Counted from the stretch's first letter, positions 26,609 through 35,691 are shown. The stretch: DNA of 64,000 nucleotides from Nocardia shimofusensis NBRC 100134 (GCF_001613125.1 NZ_BDBT01000007.1:62001-126000), one strand, 5' to 3'. Program-made: numbers and translations. Notes: generated by a model not told the origin, from the sequence alone.

Positions 26609-27924
26609 GCGTCGTGCGGCTGTTCCGAACCTTTCCCTTGTCGGTGCGCCTGCTGCTGATCAACCAGCTGGCGGGCAATGTCGGCTTCTACATGCTCATC
26701 CCGTTCCTCGCCGACTATCTGCTCGACGATCTGGCGCTGTCGGCGGCCGTGGTCGGCGTGATCCTCGGCGCCCGTAATCTCAGTCAGCAGGGGCTGTTCC
26801 TGGTGGGTGGGATGGCCGCCGATCGGCTCGGCGCCCGGCGGGTGATCATCGTGGGCGCCGCGATCCGCGCGACGGGGTTCGCCCTGTTCGCCGTCGGCGG
26901 GTCGGTGGCGGTGGTCCTGCTCGCCTCGATTCTCACCGGATTCGCCGGGGCGCTGTTCAATCCGGCGGTCCGCGCGTATATCGCCCGTGACAGCGACGAC
27001 CGCGCCGCGGACGCGTTCGCCCTGTTCAACATCTTCGGCAATGTCGGATCGGCGGCAGGCCCGATCGTCGGCACCGTGCTGATCTCCCTGGGCTTCGAAC
27101 TGACCGCGATCGTCGCGGCGGGGGTGTTCCTGGCACTGACCCTCGCCCAGCTGGCGCTGCTACCGCATCGTGCGGCGACCCCGAACGGCAACAATGTTCT
27201 CGGCGACCTCACCGCGCTGCTCGGCCACCGGGTGTTCTGGGCTTTCGCCATCGCGCTCATGGGGATGTTCGCCCTACAGAGCCAGATCTATTTCATCCTG
27301 ACTCTGCAAGCCCAGGATGCCGCGGGCGAGGACTTCTCGGCAATCGCGGTGGCGGCGCTGTTCCTCACCGAGACCGTCACCATCCTGGTCCTCCAGGTGC
27401 GGATCACCAGCGCCCTCGGTGCCCGGGCGCGCGGTCCGGTCATGGCCGTCGGCATGACGGTGATGGGCGGCGCGTTCCTCGTTCCTCCGGCAGCGGCGCG
27501 CGTCATCGACGCGGTCACCGACCAGCCCGTCCCCGCTTACCTGGCGGTCGCGCCGGTCGCTCTCGCGGCGGCGATCCTGGCGGTCGGCATCATGACCGTC
27601 GCGCCGTTCGTCAACGAGCTCATCCCCCGTTTCGGCGGTCCGAATCTGACCGGAACCTATTACGGCGCCTTCTATCTCGTTGCCGGTGTCTTCACGGTGA
27701 CGCTGACCTCGCTGGTGGGTGCCGCGGTCGACCGCCTCGGCGGGCCGCTGGGCTGGTGGCCCGCCCTGCTCTGCGCCGGAACGGGATTCGCCTCGGCGGT
27801 CGCGGTAGCGGCGATGCACCGGTACGGCGCGCTGCCCGCGACCAGCAGCGATCCCGACCGGCCCGCCCCCGCCTCGACCGTCCTCGTGAAAGGTGATTCC
27901 GACGATGCCACCGACCAGCGCTGA
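26605..27924 (+). CDS. MFS transporter, probable product exporter
   Basis: 439 residues with twelve predicted membrane helices of the major facilitator superfamily, including a loop 2-3 motif-A-like segment (GGMAADRLGARRV). Within this operon it most likely exports the finished small molecule, mirroring MFS exporters of staphyloferrin- and EDDS-type systems. The ATG at 26605 gives the usual four-base overlap; an in-frame ATG at 26593 is also possible. Its 3' end overlaps the methyltransferase gene by 20 bases. Confidence 0.85.
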   Translation: MSVVRLFRTFPLSVRLLLINQLAGNVGFYMLIPFLADYLLDDLALSAAVVGVILGARNLSQQGLFLVGGMAADRLGARRVIIVGAAIRATGFALFAVGGSVAVVLLASILTGFAGALFNPAVRAYIARDSDDRAADAFALFNIFGNVGSAAGPIVGTVLISLGFELTAIVAAGVFLALTLAQLALLPHRAATPNGNNVLGDLTALLGHRVFWAFAIALMGMFALQSQIYFILTLQAQDAAGEDFSAIAVAALFLTETVTILVLQVRITSALGARARGPVMAVGMTVMGGAFLVPPAAARVIDAVTDQPVPAYLAVAPVALAAAILAVGIMTVAPFVNELIPRFGGPNLTGTYYGAFYLVAGVFTVTLTSLVGAAVDRLGGPLGWWPALLCAGTGFASAVAVAAMHRYGALPATSSDPDRPAPASTVLVKGDSDDATDQR

Positions 27925-28780
27925 CCCGACGCTCGTCAGCGAGAATCTACTGACCGACAATCCCGCGCTGTACGAACAGACATTCCCGGACAGCGGCGAA
28001 CGCAACGCGCGCTTCGTCCACGATCTGGTGACCGAATTCTCCGATCCGGCGATGGCGGCGGGAACCACCGAAGCGATTCCCGGCGCGCGCTTGCTCGATG
28101 TGGGCGCGGGCACCGGCCGAGACGCCGCCCGGCTGGCCCACCTCGGCTACCGGGTCAGCGGTATCGACATCTCCGCCCGGATGGTCGCCTACGCCCGCGC
28201 GAAATACCCGGGGCTGGACATCCGGGTCGGTGACGCGCGTGCGGTGACGGTCGCCGAACCGGTCGACGTCGTGACCTGCCTGGGCAGCACCTTGCTGCAC
28301 CTGCACCACAGCGAAGACATCCTCGCGGCCCTCACCCGCTTCGCTTCCTGTCTGCGCGCGGGCGGTCTGCTGGTGCTGGAGATGCGCAACGCCGCGTTCC
28401 TGCTCACCGACCGAGGCCGGCGGGAACTGCTCGACCACGAATCGGTGCGCCGGGTCGAGTGGGAAGGGGTCGAGTACACCTCGCGTACCTCGCTGTCGAT
28501 CGATCTGCCCGCGCAACTGCTGCGTCGCCGCCGTGTCTGGACCTGGGACGGCTGTGTCGAGCCGGTCACCCAGGACACCGCATGGCGATTGCTGTTCCCC
28601 CGAGAACTGCGGCATCTGCTGTGCCTGGCCGGGTTCGACGTCGTGGCCCTGTTCGACCGCCCGGGCCCGCTCACCGAGCCCGCCTGGCCGGGGGACGGTG
28701 TGCTCGGCGAAGAACTCGACGACGACCGCCTGCACGTCGTGGCGCGCCGCCGTGCCGACACCGTTACGGCTGTCCGGTGA
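27905..28780 (+). CDS. SAM-dependent methyltransferase of the operon
   Basis: 291-residue class I methyltransferase. Motif I is LLDVGAGTGRDAARLA and the acidic residue after strand 2 lies in SGIDISARM. It is distinct from the methyltransferase at 20636. It is likely a tailoring enzyme (N- or O-methylation) of the operon's product. I used the ATG at 27905, with AAAGGTG about ten bases upstream, over a GTG at 27893. The start lies within the end of the MFS gene. Confidence 0.8.
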   Translation: MPPTSADPTLVSENLLTDNPALYEQTFPDSGERNARFVHDLVTEFSDPAMAAGTTEAIPGARLLDVGAGTGRDAARLAHLGYRVSGIDISARMVAYARAKYPGLDIRVGDARAVTVAEPVDVVTCLGSTLLHLHHSEDILAALTRFASCLRAGGLLVLEMRNAAFLLTDRGRRELLDHESVRRVEWEGVEYTSRTSLSIDLPAQLLRRRRVWTWDGCVEPVTQDTAWRLLFPRELRHLLCLAGFDVVALFDRPGPLTEPAWPGDGVLGEELDDDRLHVVARRRADTVTAVR

Positions 28781-28808
28781 ACGAGACGCCAAAGCGGGAG
28801 GTGCATCG

Positions 28809-29651
28809 ATGATCACCGTCGAGGACATCGAGTTCGGCTACGGCGGTGAGATCGTGCTGTCCGGCATCGGGTTGACAGCCGAACAGGGCAGCGTTCTGGG
28901 ACTCATCGGGCCCAACGGCTCGGGCAAGTCGACCCTGCTGCGATTGATCTACCGGGCGCTGCGGCCGCACGGCGGCACCATCACCATCGACGACACACCG
29001 GTCGCCGCGCTGCGTGGCCGGGACATGGCCGCACGCCTCGCCGTCGTGACCCAGGAATCGGCGAGCGACACACCGATCACCGTCGCCGAGATGGTGTTGC
29101 TCGGACGGTCACCGTGGGCGGGTGCGTTCCAAGGGTATTCGCACGCCGACCGAGTCGCGGCTGCGGCAGCCATGCGCCGGGTCGGGATCCGCGAACTCGC
29201 CGGACGCACCTATGCGTCACTGTCGGGCGGTGAACGCCAGCGCGTCCTCATCGCCCGCGCGCTGGCTCAGCAGGCCGATCACATCCTGCTGGACGAACCC
29301 ACCAATCACCTCGACGTCCGCTATCAACACGAACTGCTCGGGCTCGTCCGGGAACTCGGGGTCACCACCGTGGTGGTCCTGCACGATCTGAATCTGGCCG
29401 CCCGCTACTGCGACCGCCTCGTCCTGCTCGACAAAGGGCGTATCGCCGCGGCGGGGCCGGTGGCCGATGTCCTCACCGCCGAGGTGCTCGAACCCGTCTA
29501 TCACGTCACCGTGCAGCGCTCGGCGGCCTTCGGCTCCCTGCAGTTGCTCTTCGGCCCGCGCCCGCACGCCGCCGAAGACGCGCGCGAGCGGCTCCGCGAG
29601 AGCGCGCCCGACAGCGCATCCCCCGACACCGAAGAGGCATTCACACCGTGA
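28809..29651 (+). CDS. FecE/BtuD-type ABC importer ATPase
   Basis: 280-residue ATPase of a siderophore/cobalamin-type importer. Walker A is GPNGSGKST, the signature is LSGGERQRVLIARAL, Walker B is HILLDEPTNHLD, and the switch is VLHDLNLA. Unlike the exporter ATPases at 1406 and 4546 it has the classical signature and no exporter-type C-terminus. GGGAGG lies before the ATG. It overlaps the permease gene (GTGA). With the next two genes it forms a complete importer for a metal chelate. Confidence 0.9.
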   Translation: MITVEDIEFGYGGEIVLSGIGLTAEQGSVLGLIGPNGSGKSTLLRLIYRALRPHGGTITIDDTPVAALRGRDMAARLAVVTQESASDTPITVAEMVLLGRSPWAGAFQGYSHADRVAAAAAMRRVGIRELAGRTYASLSGGERQRVLIARALAQQADHILLDEPTNHLDVRYQHELLGLVRELGVTTVVVLHDLNLAARYCDRLVLLDKGRIAAAGPVADVLTAEVLEPVYHVTVQRSAAFGSLQLLFGPRPHAAEDARERLRESAPDSASPDTEEAFTP

Positions 29652-30730
29652 CCACCACGCTCGCAACGCCGCCGGTCGATGATCTCGATCACGCCGAGAA
29701 GCGGTGGACCACGATGGCCTGGATCGCCGGATTCACGCTGGCGCTGGCGGTGACGATCGTCGTCGCGACCGGATCGGGCCCGGTGTCGGTTCCGCCGTCG
29801 ACGGTCGCCAGAATCGTCGGCCATCACCTGCTGGGGTGGCCCGGCGTGGTCGACTGGACCCGCGCCGAGGACTCGATCGTGTGGCAGGTGCGCACCCCGC
29901 GCGTGCTGCTCGGCGCGAGCGTCGGCGCCGCCCTGGCGGTCAGCGGGGTGGTCCTGCAGACCATCATCCGCAACGCGCTGGCCGATCCGCATATCCTCGG
30001 CGTCACCTCGGGGGCCTCGACCGGCGCCGCCGTCTGCCTGCTGTTCGGCTCGACGGTCTCGGCCTCCGCCGCCGCGCTCACCTCGAGTGCGTTCCTGGGG
30101 GCGATGATCGCCACCGCGCTGCTGTTCGTCGTCGCACGGATCAACGGCCGGATGACCTCCCTGCGACTCCTGCTGGGCGGGGTCACCATCGGCTACATCT
30201 TCTCCGCGGCGACCAGTTTTCTCATCTTCGCCTCGGACTCGCCCGAGGGAGCCCGCGCGGTGCTGTTCTGGCTGCTCGGCTCCTTGAGTTCGGCGGCATG
30301 GTCCTCGGTCGCCGTCACGACCACCGTGGTCTTCGCGTTCCTCGGCGCGTTGTTCGTGATGGGAACGCGGTTCGACGCCTTGTCCGTCGGTGACGACACC
30401 GCCCTGACGCTCGGCTTCTCCCCTGTCCGGCTGCGGGTCGGCGCGTTGGGCATCGTCGCCCTCGGCGTCGGCGCGGTGGTCGCGGTCTCGGGGGCGATCG
30501 GATTCGTCGGGCTGATCATCCCGCATGTGGCCAGGTTGTGCGTCGGCAGCACGCACCGCAAGCTCATCCCCGTTTCCGCGCTCATCGGCGCGATCTTCCT
30601 CGTCGCCGCGGATGTGGTCGCGCGCACGGCTTTCGCCCCGCGCGAACTACCGCTGGGCATCGTCACCGCGGTGGTCGGCGCACCACTGCTCCTCGTCCTG
30701 ATCCGCCGTATGCGCGGCGTCGATGCGTGA
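29648..30730 (+). CDS. FecCD-type ABC importer permease
   Basis: 360 residues with about ten membrane helices, the FecCD/BtuC fold used for siderophore, heme and cobalamin uptake. Family signatures include RTPRVLLGASVGAALAVSG and the conserved IGFVGLIIPHVAR near the C-terminal third. Only one permease gene is present, so a homodimer is expected. Confidence 0.9.
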   Translation: MTTTLATPPVDDLDHAEKRWTTMAWIAGFTLALAVTIVVATGSGPVSVPPSTVARIVGHHLLGWPGVVDWTRAEDSIVWQVRTPRVLLGASVGAALAVSGVVLQTIIRNALADPHILGVTSGASTGAAVCLLFGSTVSASAAALTSSAFLGAMIATALLFVVARINGRMTSLRLLLGGVTIGYIFSAATSFLIFASDSPEGARAVLFWLLGSLSSAAWSSVAVTTTVVFAFLGALFVMGTRFDALSVGDDTALTLGFSPVRLRVGALGIVALGVGAVVAVSGAIGFVGLIIPHVARLCVGSTHRKLIPVSALIGAIFLVAADVVARTAFAPRELPLGIVTAVVGAPLLLVLIRRMRGVDA

Positions 30731-30758
30731 ACACCCGTCAGAAAAGGAAATCGACACA

Positions 30759-31742
30759 GTGAAACCCATATTCGCCCGACGCATCCGGCGATTGGCCGTG
30801 CTACCCGCCACCCTCGTGGTGGCAGCGGGCCTGACCGCGTGCGGCGAAACGTCCTCCGAGAGCGCGCAACCCACCACCGGCGGCTTCCCGCTGACCATCT
30901 CGAGTTGCGGCCGCGAGGTCACCTTCGACGCGCCGCCGCAACGGGTCGTCACCGTCGGCTCGATCGCCGCGCCGATGATCGCCGCGGCGGGCGCGGGTGA
31001 CCGCGTGATCACCCGGACCTTCGAGACCGCGCCCTTCCCCGGCAAGTACGCCGACCAGCTCGCCCACGCCGAAGTGGTCGCTCCGACTGCGGATCTGGCT
31101 CGTGAAGAGATCATCGCCCGCACACCCGACGCGGTGGTGAGCTTCGAAGGCGCCGCGGTGACCGCCGACGATCTGGCCGCCGTCGGGATACCGCTCATCG
31201 TGACCCGCGGCTACTGCCAGAACGCCGCGGGTTCCTTCGACGACATCTTCGCCGACATCGAGCTGTACGGAAAGCTGTTCGGCACCGAGCCTGCCGCGAC
31301 CGCGGAGGTCGAGGCGTTGCGCGCACGAGTCGCGTCCGTCGCGGACACGACGAGCGCGGTCGCGCAACCACGTCCTGCCGCGGCGCTGATCTTGTCGCGC
31401 GACGGGAGCACCCTCAATGCCTACGGCGGCACCAGCACCGTCGATACCCAGATGCGGATGCTCGGCCTGAGCAACATCTTCGGCGATGTCGACAAGCGCA
31501 GTTTCGGCGCCAACACCGAGACCCTCATCCAGCGCGACCCGGAAGTGGTGATCTTGCTGACCCAGGGCGACCAGACACCCGAATCAGCGCGTCAGGCATT
31601 GCGCAGCCGTCCCGAGCTCGCCGACGTCGAGGCCATCCGGGCCGACCGGATCATCGCCGTCCCGTTCGGCTACACCGGACCGGGGCCGGTCGCGGTCGAG
31701 GGGCTGGAAGTGCTCGCGAACGAACTGGCAGGACTGCGATGA
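30759..31742 (+). CDS. Lipoprotein metal-chelate binding protein (FecB/BtuF-type)
   Basis: 327-residue substrate-binding protein of the TroA/helical-backbone fold. A lipoprotein signal peptide ends at LTAC with the lipidated cysteine at residue 28, so it is anchored outside the cell membrane. The FecB-like start of the mature domain is visible (ITISSCGREVTFDAPPQRVV). The GTG at 30759 follows AAAAGGAAA; 28 bases separate it from the permease gene. It should capture the extracellular metal complex for the importer. Confidence 0.9.
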   Translation: MKPIFARRIRRLAVLPATLVVAAGLTACGETSSESAQPTTGGFPLTISSCGREVTFDAPPQRVVTVGSIAAPMIAAAGAGDRVITRTFETAPFPGKYADQLAHAEVVAPTADLAREEIIARTPDAVVSFEGAAVTADDLAAVGIPLIVTRGYCQNAAGSFDDIFADIELYGKLFGTEPAATAEVEALRARVASVADTTSAVAQPRPAAALILSRDGSTLNAYGGTSTVDTQMRMLGLSNIFGDVDKRSFGANTETLIQRDPEVVILLTQGDQTPESARQALRSRPELADVEAIRADRIIAVPFGYTGPGPVAVEGLEVLANELAGLR

Positions 31743-32284
31743 GCACCCCTACCTTGACGACCACCGGCTACGCCATCCGCGAAGCCCGCGCCGAGGACAT
31801 GCCGGGCGCACGGCGCATCATGCTCGACACCTTCTACAACGTGCTCGGCTGCGGCTACATGCCCGAACACCACGACGACGTCATCCATCCCGAACGGGTG
31901 TATCTGGACCACCCGAATCAACGACTGTGGGTGGCGGTCCGCGATGACGAAGTGGTCGCCACGACGGCCGTCCAAGCGCGCGGACCGCGCACTCCCCCGC
32001 ATCCGGGATGGCTGGCCGAGCAGTTCCCCGACGGCGTCACCGCCCAGTTGTTCCGCGTCTACGTCGCGCCCGAGCATCAGCGCCGCGGCCTGGCGAGCCG
32101 GCTCGTCGAGCACGCCGTCGCGTTCGTGAAGGCCAACCCCGCACTGGATCGGCTGTACCTCCACACCGACGCGAAATCGCCGGGCGCACTGGAGTTCTGG
32201 CAGACCTTCGGCACCGTCGTCCACGACGCCCGACGACCGGGAGCCAGGTTCCAGACCGTGCATCTGACGATTCCGCTGAACTGA
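31739..32284 (+). CDS. GNAT-family N-acetyltransferase, last gene of the operon
   Basis: 181 residues with a GNAT fold; the acetyl-CoA loop is in EHQRRGLASRLVEHA. The start overlaps the binding-protein gene (ATGA), so it belongs to the operon. It could acetylate a biosynthetic intermediate, inactivate the product inside the cell, or help release metal after import. The substrate is not deducible. Confidence 0.8.
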   Translation: MSTPTLTTTGYAIREARAEDMPGARRIMLDTFYNVLGCGYMPEHHDDVIHPERVYLDHPNQRLWVAVRDDEVVATTAVQARGPRTPPHPGWLAEQFPDGVTAQLFRVYVAPEHQRRGLASRLVEHAVAFVKANPALDRLYLHTDAKSPGALEFWQTFGTVVHDARRPGARFQTVHLTIPLN

Positions 32285-32329
32285 GCGCAGTACCGCAGGG
32301 GTACCGCCGCGAATACACCATCGCGCCGA

Positions 32330-32372
32330 CCAGTGGTTGATAGTCGAGTTCGCTACAACTATCAACCACTGG
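32330..32372. terminator. 15-bp perfect inverted repeat between convergent genes
   Basis: CCAGTGGTTGATAGT and ACTATCAACCACTGG flank a 13-base loop between the GNAT stop and the stop of the convergent DUF2236 gene. It is a plausible two-way terminator, without a T-tract. The inner part reads TGATAG-N15-CTATCA, nearly the same as the operator-like palindromes at 33422 and 45600, so a protein-binding role is also possible. Confidence 0.6.
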
Positions 32373-32378
32373 GTGGGA

Positions 32379-33398
32379 TCACACCGGGCAACCACCCGAG
32401 AAGGGCAGCGGCGGGGCGGCGAAGGTGTCGAGGGCTACCCTGCGGTGCGAGCGGACCAGCTTCTCGTATCGGAGGCGGTTGTAGGCCAACGGCGCCAGCA
32501 GCAGCCGATCGGGCAGGATCTTCCACGCGGTCTGCAGAACCCGGACGTAGACGGCGAATTCGAGGTCGTGCCTGCGGGTGAGTTCGAAGCCGGTCATGCG
32601 CCGCACGCCCGGGTGCATGGCCTGGGCCGAGCACACCTGGATGATGTGGCCGATCAGGGGGCGGATCAGCATCCACAGCGGCAGCAGCAGGACGCGGGCG
32701 GCCGGCGGGATGCCCAGTGTCGGCAGCGGCAGCCGGGTCAGCGCGGCGTACTTCTCCCGCAAGAAGGGATTGGCGGCCAGCTCGTGCTCGACCATGTGGT
32801 CGTAGTACTCGGTGGCAGAGGCCAGATCGGCCGGTAGCTTGCCTGCCTGGGAGGGCAGTTCCAGGTGGGCGAAGGTCTCGCGCACCATCTGATAGGCGGC
32901 TTCCCTCTCCTCCGGGCGCAACTCGATGCCGGTGCAGAAGGTGAAGGTGTTCAGCGGCACGAACATTCCGCTGACGCCGATCCATATCCAGGTCTTCGGG
33001 TCGAGCGCGCTGTAGCGGACGTCCTCGTACGCGCCCTTGCCGCGGCCGTGGACGTCGCGGTGGCGTTCCTTGAGCCACTCGGCCTCGGCCTTGCGGTCGA
33101 CCGGGTCCGCCCACAGCGCGAGAATCCCGGACGCGCCGCTGCGGACTCCGCGATCGGCGAAGTTGGCGGCGAAACGCCCGCTGCGGTCCACCGCGGCGGC
33201 GACGGGAACGAGTGCGACCTGGTCGAACGCCGATCCCGCGAAGACGCCGGCGAGCACGCTCGCGGTGTGCTTGCGGAAGGCGGTCAGCACCTCCGGCCGT
33301 ACGCGAGGAGATGCGGCCGCGGCTTCGAAAGCGGTCGGCGCGGTGGCGGACTCGGAGACGGATTCGGAAACAACGGGCAACGCTGCGTTCGTTGTCAT
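32379..33398 (-). CDS. DUF2236 oxygenase-like protein (MpaB/Lcp relative)
   Basis: 339 residues of the DUF2236 family, related to the MpaB oxygenase family and distantly to latex-clearing protein Lcp; such proteins are helical and several bind heme. Family-like stretches are ERHRDVHGRGKGAYEDVRYS and LDPKTWIWIGVSGMFV. The ATG at 33398 has AGGGATG upstream, better than one at 33407. It diverges from a TetR gene across a TGATAG-N16-CTATCA palindrome. A paralogue closes the mce operon at 35695. Confidence 0.8.
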   Translation of the reverse strand: MTTNAALPVVSESVSESATAPTAFEAAAASPRVRPEVLTAFRKHTASVLAGVFAGSAFDQVALVPVAAAVDRSGRFAANFADRGVRSGASGILALWADPVDRKAEAEWLKERHRDVHGRGKGAYEDVRYSALDPKTWIWIGVSGMFVPLNTFTFCTGIELRPEEREAAYQMVRETFAHLELPSQAGKLPADLASATEYYDHMVEHELAANPFLREKYAALTRLPLPTLGIPPAARVLLLPLWMLIRPLIGHIIQVCSAQAMHPGVRRMTGFELTRRHDLEFAVYVRVLQTAWKILPDRLLLAPLAYNRLRYEKLVRSHRRVALDTFAAPPLPFSGGCPV

Positions 33399-33421
33399 GG
33401 CGCACATCCCTGAACGGCGAG

Positions 33422-33449
33422 TGATAGTTTAATAGTGTTTAGACTATCA
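33422..33449. promoter_or_regulatory. Palindromic operator TGATAG-N16-CTATCA at the TetR/DUF2236 promoter
   Basis: Seven-base arms TGATAGT / ACTATCA lie between the divergent DUF2236 and TetR genes. The right arm overlaps TATCAT (33445-33450), a -10-like hexamer six bases before the ATG at 33457, so binding there would block TetR transcription. The same palindrome with identical spacing occurs at 45600 upstream of the mce operon. Confidence 0.6.
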
Positions 33450-33451
33450 TT

Positions 33452-33463
33452 CCGACATGTCGG
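33452..33463. promoter_or_regulatory. Perfect palindrome CCGACATGTCGG over the TetR start
   Basis: A 12-base perfect palindrome containing the ATG at 33457. It may be an extra operator half for autoregulation, or a chance result of the start codon context. Confidence 0.3.
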
Positions 33464-34317
33464 AGGCGAGACCCGCCTGGGCGCGCCTCCCGCGGCGAGA
33501 CGGGCGGTGCGCAGTGTCGACACGGATGACCCGTCGGCTCGCCGGTAGGCTCACGGCGATGACGGCGCACCGTGAGGACCGGGCCGCCGAGCAGGCCGCG
33601 GATACCAGCGGCGGTCTGCCTTCCTCGGCCGGGTCGCTCTCTCCTTCCTTCGACATCGACGGCACGGTCGCCGAATTCCTCGCCGCGACGGCGGATTCCT
33701 GGGCCGATCTCACGGCCATGGACTCCCGTTCACGACGCATCGTCGACGCCGCACGCGACTGCTTCGCCGAGGTCGGGTTCGAGGAGACCACCATGGTCCG
33801 CATCGCCGAACTCGCCGGAGTGGGCGTCGCGACGGTGTACCGGCGCTTCGGCACCAAATCGGCGCTCGTGCGCTACGCCCTCATGGCCGAATCACAGCGG
33901 GTCGGCATGGTCATGGCCGAGGCGGTGCGCCGGTCGGCGGGGCCGGTGAGCGCGCTGGCGGAGATGTTCGCGGCCTTCGTCGGCGAGGCGAACTCGCCCC
34001 GTCTGCTCACCCGTAGCCTTCGTGTGTCCTCCGCGGCCGACCAGCTCACCAGCTTCGTCACCGGGGACGAGTTCATCGCCCAGGGGCGCGGCGTGGTGGC
34101 CCGTTTCCTCTCGCACTGGCAGCGGTGCGGCGAGCTGGGAGATTTCGAGACCGAGGTGGTCGCCGAACTGTTCGTCCGGCTGACCATGTCGTTCATCTCC
34201 AACCCGCGCGGGGTGCTGCCGCTGGACGACGCCGCGGCGGCGAAACAGTTCGCCCGTCGCTTCCTGGCGCCGCTGCTGTTCCCCCACCCGGGTGCGCGTC
34301 CCGCGAACGCCGAGTAG
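33457..34317 (+). CDS. TetR-family transcriptional regulator
   Basis: 286 residues: a TetR DNA-binding domain at about 85-145 (RIVDAARDCFAEVGFEETTM, then VGVATVYRRFGTKSALV), and a C-terminal ligand/dimer domain with a TetR_C-like helical bundle. The N-terminal ~80 residues are an unusual extension. The ATG at 33457 fits a leaderless transcript (TATCAT six bases upstream); the ATG at 33559 would remove much of the extension. It diverges from the DUF2236 gene and probably controls it, itself and perhaps the mce operon through the shared palindrome. Confidence 0.85.
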   Translation: MSEARPAWARLPRRDGRCAVSTRMTRRLAGRLTAMTAHREDRAAEQAADTSGGLPSSAGSLSPSFDIDGTVAEFLAATADSWADLTAMDSRSRRIVDAARDCFAEVGFEETTMVRIAELAGVGVATVYRRFGTKSALVRYALMAESQRVGMVMAEAVRRSAGPVSALAEMFAAFVGEANSPRLLTRSLRVSSAADQLTSFVTGDEFIAQGRGVVARFLSHWQRCGELGDFETEVVAELFVRLTMSFISNPRGVLPLDDAAAAKQFARRFLAPLLFPHPGARPANAE

Positions 34318-34328
34318 CCGTTCGATAC

Positions 34329-34967
34329 TCACCGAGTTGTCAGCTGTGCGACCAGCCAGTCGCGGGCCAGCTCGGCGACCTGCTCCAGCGCGCCGGGCTC
34401 GCCGAACAGATGAGTGGCGCCGGGCACCACCTCTACCGTGACCTCGCACGGCATCGTGCGCGCCGCTTCTCGGTTGAGGTCGAGCACCTCGTGGTCGTGG
34501 CCGCCGACGATGAGCAGTGTCGGCGAACGCACGGCCGTCAAGGCCGACCCGGCCAGGTCCGGTCGGCCCCCACGTGACACGACCGCGGCGATCGACACCT
34601 CGGAGGAAGTCGCGGCGCGCAAGGCGGCTCCCGCTCCCGTGCTCGCGCCGAAATAGACGACGCGGAGCCCGGCTGTTTCGGGTCTTGTGGTCAGCCAGCG
34701 CGTCGCCTCGACCAGTCGCCGCGCGAGCAGGTCGATGTCGAACACATTGGCGCGAACGACCTCTTCGCCGGGTGTGAGCAGGTCGAGGAGCAAGGTGGCC
34801 AGGCCGGCTCGTTGCAGAACTTCGGCCACGAATCGGTTCCGGGGGCTGTGGCGGCCGCTTCCGCTGCCGTGGGCGAACACCACCACGGCGATCGCGTCGC
34901 CGGGAACAGTGAGACGACCCTCTACCCAGCCTTCGCCGACCGGTATGCGGACGTCTTGATCGAACAT
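34329..34967 (-). CDS. Dienelactone-hydrolase-like alpha/beta hydrolase
   Basis: 212 residues with a complete catalytic triad candidate: nucleophile Ser in GASTGAG, Asp in GGHDHEV, His in GATHLFG; the oxyanion stretch is FAHGSGSGR. It belongs to the small dienelactone hydrolase/KANL3-Tex30-like group, often encoded near stress genes. It is convergent with the TetR gene and divergent from the Hsp20 gene. Confidence 0.82.
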   Translation of the reverse strand: MFDQDVRIPVGEGWVEGRLTVPGDAIAVVVFAHGSGSGRHSPRNRFVAEVLQRAGLATLLLDLLTPGEEVVRANVFDIDLLARRLVEATRWLTTRPETAGLRVVYFGASTGAGAALRAATSSEVSIAAVVSRGGRPDLAGSALTAVRSPTLLIVGGHDHEVLDLNREAARTMPCEVTVEVVPGATHLFGEPGALEQVAELARDWLVAQLTTR

Positions 34968-35256
34968 GGCGGATCGTCCTCACTCGTCGCGGGCACTTCG
35001 GCACTCTTCGAACGGCCTCGAGAACCTCCTTCCGCCCGAGTGTGGCCCCGCACCCGGCGCTGCGGAAGGTCCGACCGTCGCCCGCGAGGGAGCCGTTGGT
35101 CCTCGTGCTCCGTCCGACCAGGCGTGCGGCGTCCCGGCGAGCTGTGACGTTGGTCTGTCCAGCACGGGCACCATGCCTCTCCCGAGGCCTGTTCGAGGGG
35201 CGCACGCTCGATGTCGAGCGTGCGCCTTACAACCCGGTACGAACGAGGAGGAATCC
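34968..35256. other. Divergent control region between hydrolase and Hsp20 genes
   Basis: About 289 bases carrying the two promoters. I see no clear HspR/HAIR inverted repeat (CTTGAGT-N7-ACTCAAG) or CIRCE element and no supported small gene. Confidence 0.35.
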
Positions 35257-35691
35257 GTGAACGCACGCAGTCCCCAGCTCCATTCCCGGTCCCCATTTCC
35301 CGCGCTGACCTCATGGTTCGCCGGTTTGCCCGCCGTCGATGCCATGCGTCCGTTCTTCGACGGACACCCGATACGGATGGAGGTGGACGAGAAGGACGAC
35401 GAATTCGTCGTGCGCGCCGAGATGCCCGGCGTGGACCCGGACGAAGATGTCTCGGTCACCGTCCGTGAAGGCATGCTCACCATCCGAGCCGAACGGACCG
35501 AGCAGCGCGAGACCAACGGACGCTCCGAATTCGAATACGGTTCCTTCTCGCGCACCATCGCTCTTCCGACGGGCGCTCGGGAGGACGACATCACCGCCGC
35601 GTACGACAAGGGCATTCTCACCATCACCGTTCCCGTGGCGGAATCCAGCGAGCCCGCTGGGAAGAAGGTCCCCATCTCCTCGGGTCGCTGA
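35257..35691 (+). CDS. Hsp20/alpha-crystallin small heat-shock protein
   Basis: 144 residues: a short N-terminal arm and an alpha-crystallin domain at about 45-135 with VRAEMPGVDPDEDVSVTV and GILTITVPV. It should form oligomers that hold unfolding proteins in the cytoplasm. The GTG start at 35257 has a perfect GAGGAGG upstream and is well placed for the family. It ends three bases before the stop of the convergent DUF2236 gene. Confidence 0.92.
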   Translation: MNARSPQLHSRSPFPALTSWFAGLPAVDAMRPFFDGHPIRMEVDEKDDEFVVRAEMPGVDPDEDVSVTVREGMLTIRAERTEQRETNGRSEFEYGSFSRTIALPTGAREDDITAAYDKGILTITVPVAESSEPAGKKVPISSGR

